Assembly: GCA_038326655.1 (NCBI GenBank)
Contig: JBBQKG010000001.1
Location: 1-64,000 of the forward strand
From: JBBQKG01 sp038326655
GTDB lineage: Bacteria; Actinomycetota; Thermoleophilia; Solirubrobacterales; JBBDJG01
Direction of reading: 5' to 3'
Length of the DNA stretch: 64,000 nt
The notes under the pieces are model-generated. The model made no database searches, had not been told where the DNA came from, and worked only from the letters and a program-made list of their open reading frames with translations. How positions within the stretch are numbered: the first letter of the stretch is position 1; every line of letters starts with the position of its first letter. Shown here one piece after another: positions 34,719 through 42,374 of the stretch. The position numbers were made by a program, and so were the translations under genes.

Positions 34719-35893
34719 GTGCTCCGCTGCCGCTTGACCCGCACGATCTCCATGAGCTGGTCGATGCGGGCTTGCAGATCGACGCTGATCGCGGACTCGT
34801 CGCCCATGAGCCAGGCGTGATTGTAGACCCCTCGCACCGGGTCGAATCGGTAGCCCGGCTGGATGTCGAGCAGGTAGCTCTCCATCGGCGCGGTGAGCGT
34901 CGAGGCGGAGTCGAGCAGCAGCAGCGGCCCGTACGTGCCGGCGCCGGCGAGCGCCGCTGCCGCGCCCGCGTCCTGGGCACGTCCTTCGTTTGCGAACAGC
35001 AGGCCGTGGCCGGGGTCGCGCACGCCCCAACCGAACTCCCCGTCGGTGTAGCGGGCGAACGCGATCGCGTTGTCGACGGGGCTGCGGCCCGCGATTCGCT
35101 TCACGTCGCCGAGCTTGCGGAGCTTCGCGAACACGCCATCCGAAATCACGGAGGTCGGGCCGAGCACGTAGATCGCCGGCTGCTCGTGCCGCTTGATCGC
35201 GCGGAGGGTGGGCGCCGGCAATGAGTCCCTGTGCGCGAACAGCACGGGGTCCCCCGATTTCGCCGCCCAGGCGGCGGCCGGCATCGCGAACTGCTTGTCG
35301 TCCGCCGAGGCGATCACGACGTGGGGCGCCGGCTGGCCCGCCGCCTTGGTGAGGAAGAGATCGACGGAGTCCGCGAGCGTGAACGGGTCACGACCGCTGA
35401 TCGGCCGGGCGTGCAGCCCATCCGGTGCGGCCACCTCGCCGACGCGAAGCGCCTGAGCCCCACCGGCCTGAGGCGAGCCCCGCGGCGACAGCGAGTCGAG
35501 CGCCGCCGCGGTCGCGTCCGGCACCGCGTCCTTGGAGGCGAAGAGCACCGGCGCCCGAAGCGGGGGCGACATCAGGGCGGCGGCAGCGATCCCGGCGCGC
35601 CAGTCGTCGGAGTTCACGAGTGAGACGACCGCCGGCCGCGTCGCGGCGGAGCGGGCCGGGTAGACGGCGCTTGCGACCGCGGCCGCGTCGGCGACTGGAT
35701 CCTTGCCTCCGACCCGCGTCGTGTTCTTGGTCGCGAGCGCCGGGAAGCCGAGCACGGTCTCCCTGGCCGTGTCCTTGTGGAGCCGGACCTCGACCGGGCT
35801 CCGCTGATCTGAGCCGCAGGCGCCGAGCGCGAGCGCCCCGGCGATCCCCGCGACTGCCGCAAAGCGCCTGGATCTGGTGCGCGCGGGCGTCAT
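34715..35893 (-). CDS. Lipoprotein with cell-wall-binding-repeat-2-like domains
   Basis: 392 residues from ATG 35893. The signal peptide ends in lipobox LGAC (AVAGIAGALALGAC). Sequence after it fits two or three copies of a CwbR2-like unit: VRLHKDTARETVLGFPALATKN..., then VVSLVNSDDWRAGIAAAALM, APVLFASKDAVPDATAAALDSL, VVIASADDKQFAMPAAAWAAKSGDPVLFAHRD and IYVLGPTSVISDGVFAKLRKLG. Proteins of this type sit at the cell surface and bind wall polymers. A start 34 codons upstream is in frame but would bury the signal peptide. First gene of the operon with 34431-34718 and the methyltransferase. Confidence 0.82.
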   Translation of the reverse strand: MTPARTRSRRFAAVAGIAGALALGACGSDQRSPVEVRLHKDTARETVLGFPALATKNTTRVGGKDPVADAAAVASAVYPARSAATRPAVVSLVNSDDWRAGIAAAALMSPPLRAPVLFASKDAVPDATAAALDSLSPRGSPQAGGAQALRVGEVAAPDGLHARPISGRDPFTLADSVDLFLTKAAGQPAPHVVIASADDKQFAMPAAAWAAKSGDPVLFAHRDSLPAPTLRAIKRHEQPAIYVLGPTSVISDGVFAKLRKLGDVKRIAGRSPVDNAIAFARYTDGEFGWGVRDPGHGLLFANEGRAQDAGAAAALAGAGTYGPLLLLDSASTLTAPMESYLLDIQPGYRFDPVRGVYNHAWLMGDESAISVDLQARIDQLMEIVRVKRQRST

Positions 35894-36023
35894 CCGAGGC
35901 GGCCACGATAGCGGCTGCGCCGGGTCGCAAGCGCCGCGTGATGGGGCATCGGACGCCGCAACGGCCGCCGGATTCCTCGAGGAATTCCTCGACATTCGAA
36001 GGGCGAATCCGCCGGGAGGCGGG

Positions 36024-36056
36024 TAGAATGACGATTGGTTGACTGATCAGTCAACC
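36024..36056 (+). promoter_or_regulatory. -10 box and perfect 20-bp palindromic operator upstream of acyl-CoA dehydrogenase
   Basis: TAGAAT at 36024-36029 is a likely -10. The palindrome GGTTGACTGATCAGTCAACC (36037-36056) is perfect over 20 bp and starts about where transcription would begin, as expected for a repressor site. Its 16-bp core differs from 29967-29982 at one position. Confidence 0.75.
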
Positions 36057-36119
36057 GCCGGACGGCGTGCCCCCAACGGAACCGGCAGCCGGCGGCCGAA
36101 ATCCTCGGAGTAGCGCCAC

Positions 36120-37436
36120 ATGGATTTTCGCCTCAGTGAAGAGACCCAGGAATGGAAGGACTACTGCCGCAAGTTCGCCACGGAGGTGATCCGCCCGGCT
36201 GCTCCGATCCACGATCGCGACGAGAGCGTTCCGTACGAGGTCATCAAGGAGGCCTACCGGTGGAAGCTCACCGGGCTCGACTGGATCATGTCCCTGCAGC
36301 AGGATTCCGATGGGCTCAAGGGCGTGATCTACGCCGAGGAGCTCCACTGGGGCTGCGCGGGCATCGCGCTGGCGATCTCCGCCTCTTCGCTGTGCGCGGC
36401 GGGCATCGCATCGTCTGGAACGCCTGACCAGATCAGCCACTGGATCCCCCAGGTGATGGGCACCGCCGAGGAGCCGAAGCTCGGCGCCTATGCCGTGACC
36501 GAGCCGCAGGCCGGGTCGGACGTGAAGTCGCTTCGCACGACCGCCAAGCGCGACGGCGACGAGTGGATCCTGAACGGCACCAAGACCTTCATCTCGAATG
36601 GCGGGATCGCCGACGTCAACGTCGTCGTTGCGACCGTCGACCCGAAGCTCGGCCACCGCGGCCAGGCTTCGTTCATCGTCACCAAGGACAACTCGGGACT
36701 TCGTCTCGGGCACAAGGAGTCCAAGCTCGGCATCCGTGCGTCCCAGACGGCGGAGATCGTGCTGGAGGACTGCCGCGTGCCCGGCGATGCTCTGCTCGGC
36801 GGCGAGGAGAAGCTCCAGAAGAAGCTCGAGCGCGCCCGCTCCGGCAAGCGCTCGCAGGCTTCCGGCGCGCTGGCGACCTTCGAGATCACGCGGCCCACGG
36901 TCGGCGCTTCCGCGCTCGGCATCGCGCAAGCCGCCTACGAGTGGACGCTCGAGTACCTCTCGGGCCGGACCGACAACGGCCGGCCCCTGCTCGAGGAGCA
37001 GCGCATCCAGCAGGTGATCGCCGACGTCGCGACGGAGATCGAGGGCGCACGCCTGCTCGTCTGGCGGGCGGCGTGGATGGGCCGCAACGGCGTGCCGATG
37101 ACCGGTGGCCAGGGGTCGATGTCGAAGCTGAAGGGCGGCGACGTCGCGATGTGGGCGACGACCACGCTGATGGACCTCGTCGGCCCGGAGGCACAGAGCA
37201 TGGACTGCCCCCTCGAGAAGTGGTTCCGGGACGCCAAGATCTACCAGATCTTCGAGGGCACGGCCCAGATCCAGCGGCTCGTCATCGCGCGCATGCAGTC
37301 GGCCGAATACGCGGAGCGGCTCGAGTTCGCGCAGCAGGTCGCAGCGACCAACGGCGCGATCGTCTCGCAGGCGCCGGGCAACTCGCCTTCCGAGACGCCG
37401 GCTGCCGAGGAGCGCCAGCAGGTAGCGACGGTTTAG
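36120..37436 (+). CDS. Acyl-CoA dehydrogenase
   Basis: 438-residue FAD enzyme of beta-oxidation. Standard order: N-terminal helices (LSEETQEWKDYCRKFATEVI), FAD-contacting AYAVTEPQAGSDVKSLRTTA, beta-domain ILNGTKTFISNGG, DNSGLRLGHKESKLGIRASQT, C-terminal helices, and the catalytic-base region IYQIFEGTAQIQRLVIAR (Glu in FEGTAQ). An insertion of charged residues (EEKLQKKLERARSGKRSQ) precedes the C-terminal domain, and the tail is about 30 residues longer than usual. It stands alone behind the 36024-36056 promoter/operator, so it is likely co-regulated with the thiolase locus. Confidence 0.94.
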   Translation: MDFRLSEETQEWKDYCRKFATEVIRPAAPIHDRDESVPYEVIKEAYRWKLTGLDWIMSLQQDSDGLKGVIYAEELHWGCAGIALAISASSLCAAGIASSGTPDQISHWIPQVMGTAEEPKLGAYAVTEPQAGSDVKSLRTTAKRDGDEWILNGTKTFISNGGIADVNVVVATVDPKLGHRGQASFIVTKDNSGLRLGHKESKLGIRASQTAEIVLEDCRVPGDALLGGEEKLQKKLERARSGKRSQASGALATFEITRPTVGASALGIAQAAYEWTLEYLSGRTDNGRPLLEEQRIQQVIADVATEIEGARLLVWRAAWMGRNGVPMTGGQGSMSKLKGGDVAMWATTTLMDLVGPEAQSMDCPLEKWFRDAKIYQIFEGTAQIQRLVIARMQSAEYAERLEFAQQVAATNGAIVSQAPGNSPSETPAAEERQQVATV

Positions 37437-37439
37437 CGG

Positions 37440-37472
37440 CCACGCGGGCTCGGCTACGCTGAGCCCGCGTGG
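37440..37472 (+). terminator. 12-bp perfect hairpin spanning the cation-efflux start codon
   Basis: CCACGCGGGCTC (37440-37451), 9-nt loop, GAGCCCGCGTGG (37461-37472). The 3' arm contains the GTG start (37469-37471) of the next gene. It could end transcription of the acyl-CoA dehydrogenase gene or hide the start codon. No T run follows, so either role is unproven. Confidence 0.45.
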
Positions 37473-38383
37473 CGCAACACGACCATCCGCACGAGCATCT
37501 GGACGCACGCCGCGCGGCCAATCGCAGTCGCATGCGCGTGGCGCTCGCGATCAACGTCGCGCTGCTCGCCGCGACGGTGGCCGGCGGCATCCTCGCGCAT
37601 TCGCTCGCGCTGCTGGCCGACGGCGGGCACCTGCTCTCGGACGTCGCGGCGATCGGGATCGCGCTCGTCGTGGCGCGGCTCGCCTCGATCGCGCCGACCG
37701 CGGCGCGCACGTACGGCCTCCAGCGAAGCGAGGTGCTCGGCGCGCTGCTGAACGGCATCGGCCTCGTCGTGATCTCCGCGCTGATCGTCTTCGAGGCGAT
37801 CGCGCGCCTCTCGGACCCGCCCGACGTGGCCGGCGCGGGGGTGCTGGCGCTGGGGCTTGTGGGGCTCGCCGGCAACGTGGCCGCGACCGCCGTGCTCTGG
37901 ACCGGAGAGCGCGAGGACCTCAACCTCGAAGGCGTGCTTCGCCATTCGTTCGGCGACGCGCTCAGCTCGCTCGGGGTCGTGGTCGCCGGCGTGATCGTGC
38001 TTGCAACGGGCTGGGACCCGGCGGACCCGCTTGCAAGCATCCTGATCGCGGCGCTGATCGCGGCGAGTTCCTGGAAGCTGCTCAAGGAGCCGCTCGACGT
38101 GCTGCTCGAGGCTGCGCCACGCGGCATGGACGTGCGCGAGGTGGGGGAGGCGCTCGCCTCCGACCCCGACGTGGTCGAGGTGCACGACCTCCACGTGTGG
38201 ACGGTGACTTCCGGGTTCCCGGCGCTCTCCGCGCACATCGTGGTCTGCCGGGGGTGCGGGCGCGACGCCGTCCGGCGGCGCCTCGAGCGGCTGCTCGACG
38301 ACCGCTACGACATCCGTCACACGACCCTCCAGGTGGTGCGCGGAGTCGCGCACGGCGAGCTCCTGCAGGTCGAGCGGCCCTAG
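37469..38383 (+). CDS. Cation diffusion facilitator (Zn/Co efflux)
   Basis: 304 residues, six predicted membrane helices, proton-coupled divalent metal exporter of the CDF family. Metal-site motifs are visible: DGGHLLSD in helix 2 and HSFGDALSS in helix 5 (HxxxD type, as in CzcD/ZitB). A His-rich N terminus (MAQHDHPHEHLD) and a short C-terminal cytoplasmic domain (VVEVHDLHVWTVTSGFPALSAHIV) are typical. The GTG start lies in the 3' arm of a hairpin (37440-37472). Confidence 0.93.
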   Translation: MAQHDHPHEHLDARRAANRSRMRVALAINVALLAATVAGGILAHSLALLADGGHLLSDVAAIGIALVVARLASIAPTAARTYGLQRSEVLGALLNGIGLVVISALIVFEAIARLSDPPDVAGAGVLALGLVGLAGNVAATAVLWTGEREDLNLEGVLRHSFGDALSSLGVVVAGVIVLATGWDPADPLASILIAALIAASSWKLLKEPLDVLLEAAPRGMDVREVGEALASDPDVVEVHDLHVWTVTSGFPALSAHIVVCRGCGRDAVRRRLERLLDDRYDIRHTTLQVVRGVAHGELLQVERP

Positions 38384-38463
38384 AAGGCGTGCCCTCCGTG
38401 AGTGATGAGTTTGCCCTCGGTATGGGTGGCAAAGTCAGCAGTCGGTGACGAGGCTGGCCTCGA

Positions 38464-39264
38464 CTAGACGATGATCTGCACGGTGCCGCCGTCGACGCTC
38501 CAGGCGGCGCCTGCCACGTAGGAGGCCTGCGCCGAGCAGAGGAACACGATCGCGGCCGCGATCTCACCCACCTCGGCGAGCCGTCCGATCGGGCGCCCGG
38601 CGGCGGCCCGTGCGAGCGCCTCCTCGCGATCGGGCAGACGCGAGACGGCCGCGGACTGGTCGGCGAGGCCGCCTTCGGCGACCCACAGGTCCGATTTCGT
38701 GGGCCCGGGGCAGATCGCGTTCACGAGCACGCCGTCGGCGGCAAGGCGGTCGGCATAGAGCCGCGAGAGCGAGAGCTGCGCAGCTTTCGCGACGGAGTAC
38801 TCGGGCATGTAGCGCGAGGGTCGCTTGGCAGCGCTGCTCGAGACGTTCACGATCCGGCCCCACCCCCGGTCGCGCATCCCGGGCACGACCGCACGGATCG
38901 CGCGCAGGCAGGCGATCACGTTGATCTCCCAGGCCGCCTGCCAGTCCGCGTCCGGGACGTCGTCGAGATCGCGCCAGCGCGCATTGCCGGCGTTGTTGAC
39001 GAGCACGTCGACATGGCCCAGCCGCTCCACCGCTGCCGCGTTCATCCGCTCGCCTGCATCGGGCGTCGTGACGTCGCAGGCGAACGGCTCGGCGTGACCG
39101 CCGGCCGCCGCGCACGTCTCCGCGGCGCGGCGAAGCTCGGCTTCTCCGCGGGCCACGAGCAGCACCGCCGCCCCCTCCCGGCAGAGCCGGCGGGAGGTCT
39201 CGAGGCCGATGCCCCGGCTCGCTCCCGTCACCACGCAGATCTTGCCCTCGAGGCCGAGGTCCAC
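38464..39264 (-). CDS. Short-chain dehydrogenase/reductase (3-oxoacyl-ACP reductase type)
   Basis: 266 residues from GTG 39264. Classical SDR: cofactor motif TGASRGIG, NNAGN, catalytic Ser in NVSSSAAK, catalytic YSVAK, CPGPTKSDLW, and C-terminal FLCSAQASYVAGAAWSVDGG. It resembles FabG-like or actinobacterial lipid and steroid SDRs; substrate unresolved. An ATG 11 codons upstream is in frame, but VDLGLEGKICVVTG is the usual N terminus. Confidence 0.9.
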   Translation of the reverse strand: MDLGLEGKICVVTGASRGIGLETSRRLCREGAAVLLVARGEAELRRAAETCAAAGGHAEPFACDVTTPDAGERMNAAAVERLGHVDVLVNNAGNARWRDLDDVPDADWQAAWEINVIACLRAIRAVVPGMRDRGWGRIVNVSSSAAKRPSRYMPEYSVAKAAQLSLSRLYADRLAADGVLVNAICPGPTKSDLWVAEGGLADQSAAVSRLPDREEALARAAAGRPIGRLAEVGEIAAAIVFLCSAQASYVAGAAWSVDGGTVQIIV

Positions 39265-39410
39265 GGCGAGGCAGTCTACGAGCCACGGCAAGAACACGTG
39301 TACGGCCCGGCCGCCGGGAAGGAGTGACTGCCCCGATCACGTCGTTGCTGATACAGTTCCGCCGCTTTTGCAGGCAAATCGCTTGCGGGAGGTGCAACGG
39401 AAGCCCAAAA

Positions 39411-39564
39411 GCGCTGAGTCTTGCCGCCGCGGATGGCGGGAGAGCGGGGGAACCAACCCATGAAGCACAGGGGTCGCGGAGGCGGACCCTGGGGCTAATC
39501 GCCGGGCGACCGGCGTAGCGCGACTCTTTCAGCGCGAGCCCGACAGCTAACCCCGTAAGCGCCG
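39411..39564 (+). promoter_or_regulatory. c-di-AMP (ydaO/yuaA) riboswitch upstream of an M23 hydrolase
   Basis: The 5' UTR of the M23 gene carries the conserved blocks of the c-di-AMP-sensing riboswitch: GCGGGGGAACCAA (39445-39457), GGGGTCGC (39471-39478), and CCGACAGCTAACCCCGTAAG (39541-39560). P1 can form between GCGCT (39412-39416) and AGCGC (39559-39563). The start codon is 12 nt after the end. By family knowledge c-di-AMP binding turns expression off. Assignment is by conserved motif, not by a covariance model. Confidence 0.85.
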
Positions 39565-39575
39565 GAAAGAGGACG

Positions 39576-40787
39576 ATGGCAGGACGATCCCCAATCAGCC
39601 GCGGCGCCGGCATCGGCGCGGCGCTCACGTTTGGCGCGCTCGCGCTCGTGGCGCTCGCGCTGGCGCCCGCGCACTCTCGCGGGCAGACGCTGTCGAGCAT
39701 CAACTCGAAGCTCGACTCGACCCGCTCGAAGCTCGACCGGGTGCGGAGCCACGAGGGCGCCCTGACCGGCGACATCAGCGCGCTCAGCGGCCGGATCCGG
39801 ACACTCGGCAACGAGATCGCGTCGCTGCAGCGCAGGGAGGACCGCGCCCAGGGCGTGCTCGACGCACGGCGCGCCGAGCTGGTGCGCGTTCGCGCCCGCT
39901 ACGAGCAGGAATACCAGCGCTACGTGCGCCTCCGCCGCGAGCTCGCGCAGGCCCAGGGCGTACTCTCGGAGCGGCTGGTCGCGATCTACAAGACCGATCA
40001 GCCGGACCTGCTCGCGGTCGTGCTCGAGGCGGACGGCTTCGAGGACCTGCTCGTCCGCACCGACTACCTCAAGCGGATCGGTCAGCAGGATTCCAGGGTG
40101 ATCACGCGCGTGATCAAGCTGAAAGCCGAGTCCGAGCGCAAGAAGAAGCTGCTCGAGGCGTTGAAGAAGCGCGCCGAGGCGGCCGTCGCGGAGATCGCGG
40201 CGAAGCGCCAGGAGCTCGCCGACGCGCGCGCCGGGATCCAGAGCCGCCAGGGCGACCTTGCCAGCGCGCGCACGGAGAAGCGCAGCGCGCTCGGGACCGT
40301 GCGCGACAGCAAGAGCGAGCTCGAGGGCGACCTGCGCGCGCTGCAGGCCGCCTCGGCGCAGGTCACCTCGCAGCTGCAGGGCACCGGCGGCCGCGCTCCC
40401 GTGGGCCCGATCAGGCAGGGAAGCGGCGGCTTTATCTGGCCTGTGAACGGGCCGGTGGTCTCTGGATTCGGGATGCGCTGGGGCCGTCTCCATGCCGGGA
40501 TCGACATCGCTGTTCCGTCCGGCACTCCGATCCGGGCGGCCGGCAGCGGTACCGTTGCGATCGCCGGCTGGGTGGGCGGCTACGGCAACTACACCTGCAT
40601 CAACCACGGCAGCGGGATCGCCACCTGCTACGGACACCAGTCCTCGATCGGGGTGAGCGTCGGCCAGTCGGTCAAGCAGGGACAGGTGATCGGCACGGTG
40701 GGCTGCACGGGCCACTGCTTCGGCCCGCACGTGCACTTCGAGGTCCGGATCAACGGCCAGCCCGTCGATCCGATGGGCTACCTCTAG
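39576..40787 (+). CDS. Secreted M23 peptidoglycan endopeptidase with coiled-coil domain
   Basis: 403 residues. A signal peptide (about 1-36, ALTFGALALVALALAPAHS) is followed by a long coiled coil (about 40-270) of the kind found in EnvC-, PcsB- and RipA-like hydrolases, then an LytM/M23 domain at the C terminus. Zinc ligands are visible in GRLHAGIDIA (HxxxD) and GPHVHFEV (HxH). It probably cleaves peptide crosslinks during growth or division and is held inactive by the coiled coil. It is controlled by the c-di-AMP riboswitch just upstream and followed by lgt after 59 bp. Confidence 0.94.
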   Translation: MAGRSPISRGAGIGAALTFGALALVALALAPAHSRGQTLSSINSKLDSTRSKLDRVRSHEGALTGDISALSGRIRTLGNEIASLQRREDRAQGVLDARRAELVRVRARYEQEYQRYVRLRRELAQAQGVLSERLVAIYKTDQPDLLAVVLEADGFEDLLVRTDYLKRIGQQDSRVITRVIKLKAESERKKKLLEALKKRAEAAVAEIAAKRQELADARAGIQSRQGDLASARTEKRSALGTVRDSKSELEGDLRALQAASAQVTSQLQGTGGRAPVGPIRQGSGGFIWPVNGPVVSGFGMRWGRLHAGIDIAVPSGTPIRAAGSGTVAIAGWVGGYGNYTCINHGSGIATCYGHQSSIGVSVGQSVKQGQVIGTVGCTGHCFGPHVHFEVRINGQPVDPMGYL

Positions 40788-40832
40788 CGCGAGCGGTCGA
40801 GCCGCCTTGGCGCGGCGCTCGCGCCCGCGCTG

Positions 40833-40838
40833 GATAAT
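40833..40838 (+). promoter_or_regulatory. -10 box of lgt, leaderless
   Basis: GATAAT, with an extended TG immediately upstream, is followed by 8 nt and then the lgt ATG (40847). A start of transcription at about 40845 would leave almost no leader. No -35 near consensus is apparent. Confidence 0.55.
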
Positions 40839-40846
40839 CACGCCCG

Positions 40847-41596
40847 ATGCAGCCCGAGATCCACCTGGGCCCGCTGGACCTCAAGACCTTCGGGGTCATG
40901 TTCTCGCTCGCCTTCCTGGCTGCGGGAGCGGTGGTCGCCCGGCGCTTCCAGGAGCTCGAAAAGCCGGTCGACTGGGCCTACGAGATGGTCTTCTCGGCGC
41001 TCGTCGGAGGGATCGTTGGCGCGCGCGCCTACTACATGGTCCAGCACTGGGACGAGGTCAGACACGACCTGATCGGAAGCGTCTTCTCCGGCTCGGGCCT
41101 GGTCTGGTACGGCGGCGCTCTCGGGGGCGCGCTCGCCGTCTTCATCTGGGCGTGGCGGCGCGGCTTCCTGACACTCGCCCTGCTCGACCTCGCGGCACCG
41201 GCGCTGGCGCTCGGCTACGCGATCGGGAGGATCGGCTGCCAGCTCTCGGGCGACGGCGACTACGGCAAGGCAGCAGATGTGCCGTGGGCGATGTCCTACC
41301 CGCACGGCACAGTCCCGACCGACCAGCGCGTGCACCCGACGCCCGTCTACGAGTCGCTGGCGATGGGGCTGCTCGCCTGGTTTCTGTGGACGCTTCGCGA
41401 CCGGGTCGCGCCCGGGATGCTGTTCGCGCTCTATCTCGTGCTGTCGGGGCTCGAGCGTTTCCTGGTCGAATTCCTCAGGCGCAACAACGAGGTCTGGGGC
41501 GGCCTGACCGCGCCGCAGATCGAGAGCCTCGTGCTGATCGCGGTCGGGGTCACGTGGATCGCGGTCGCGAGCCGGCGACGGCCGGTGTTCGCCTGA
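40847..41596 (+). CDS. lgt: Prolipoprotein diacylglyceryl transferase
   Basis: Transfers diacylglycerol from phosphatidylglycerol to the lipobox Cys of prolipoproteins (several are encoded in this window). 249 residues, about seven membrane helices: GVMFSLAFLAAGAVVARRF, ALVGGIVGARAYYMV, SGLVWYGGALGGALAVFIWAW, and the Lgt signature at 127-140 as GRIGCQLSGDGDYG. In E. coli the signature reads GRIGNFINGELWG; the Asn-to-Cys change is a known actinobacterial-type variant. HPTPVYESL and a C-terminal FLVEFLRRNNEV complete the fold. Confidence 0.95.
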   Translation: MQPEIHLGPLDLKTFGVMFSLAFLAAGAVVARRFQELEKPVDWAYEMVFSALVGGIVGARAYYMVQHWDEVRHDLIGSVFSGSGLVWYGGALGGALAVFIWAWRRGFLTLALLDLAAPALALGYAIGRIGCQLSGDGDYGKAADVPWAMSYPHGTVPTDQRVHPTPVYESLAMGLLAWFLWTLRDRVAPGMLFALYLVLSGLERFLVEFLRRNNEVWGGLTAPQIESLVLIAVGVTWIAVASRRRPVFA

Positions 41597-41620
41597 CGCA
41601 CGGACAACGGGCGTTCACAC

Positions 41621-42361
41621 CTACATCACGCGCGCGAGCCACCGCAGCGACTCGCCCTGGAGCTCGGCGTCGTGCTGCGCGGAGCGGTGGTCGCCGCCCT
41701 CGAGCAGCAGCAGCCGCTTGGGCTCGGAGGCGCGCGCGTACAGCTCCTCTGAATGCTGGTAGGGCACCTGCTCGTCGCCCTTCGCGTGGATCAGCAGGAG
41801 CGGCTTGCCGGCGATCCGCTCGACTGCGTCGCCGACCTCGTGCTCCTCGAGCCAGGCCGCCAGCGCCATCGGGTCGATCCGCATCGACTCCAGATAGCTG
41901 CCCGGTGGGGGTGGCTTCCCGGCGGCCACGGGGCGCACGACGTCGAGCAGCATCCGCTCGGACGCCGGGCAGATCGCGACCACCGCCGCGACCGCGTCGC
42001 TGGCCGCGCCGACGTGGATCGCGAGCAGCCCGCCCATGCTCGAGCCCCGCACGGCCACCCGGTCTGCGTCCACCTCGGGGCGCTCCGCCACGAAGCGCGC
42101 GAGCCGCTGCAGGTCCGCGATCACTCCCGGGCCGAGCGCTCCGTCGGTTTCCCCGTGGCCGCGGTTGTCGAACGTCAGCGCGGCGAAGCCGTTCGCGACC
42201 GCGGCCCGCGCGTAGTCGGCGTGGTTCTCCTTCTGTGAGCCCGCGCCGTGGAAGACGATCACCGCTGGGAAGGGCCCTGCGCCCGGCGGAATCCACAGGT
42301 TGTAGGCGATCCCATCCAGGCGAGCGGACTCGTCCGGCGGTTGCGGGGCGCTGTATTCCAT
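41621..42361 (-). CDS. Alpha/beta hydrolase (dienelactone hydrolase-like)
   Basis: 246 residues from ATG 42361. Motifs: oxyanion region VIVFHGAGSQ, FDNRGHGETDG, nucleophile elbow GSSMGG (VRGSSMGGLLAIHVG), catalytic Asp near LLIHAKGDEQVP, catalytic His in GGDHRSA. The substrate is unknown; it may be an esterase or peptidase-like. TACTTG on the minus strand (42370-42375) lies 8 nt before the ATG. The divergent lysA start is 14 bp away, so the two promoters overlap each other's coding ends. Confidence 0.9.
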   Translation of the reverse strand: MEYSAPQPPDESARLDGIAYNLWIPPGAGPFPAVIVFHGAGSQKENHADYARAAVANGFAALTFDNRGHGETDGALGPGVIADLQRLARFVAERPEVDADRVAVRGSSMGGLLAIHVGAASDAVAAVVAICPASERMLLDVVRPVAAGKPPPPGSYLESMRIDPMALAAWLEEHEVGDAVERIAGKPLLLIHAKGDEQVPYQHSEELYARASEPKRLLLLEGGDHRSAQHDAELQGESLRWLARVM

Positions 42362-42374
42362 AATGGGCGCAAGT

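Noticed and set aside
34435..34980. Upstream extension of the methyltransferase frame to 34980
   Set aside because: This part overlaps the lipoprotein and 95-residue genes in another frame and is Arg/Ser-rich; the TTG at 34434 couples to the upstream stop.
39324..39518. Small open frame overlapping the riboswitch
   Set aside because: The sequence is explained by conserved riboswitch blocks; the predicted peptide has no protein-like features.
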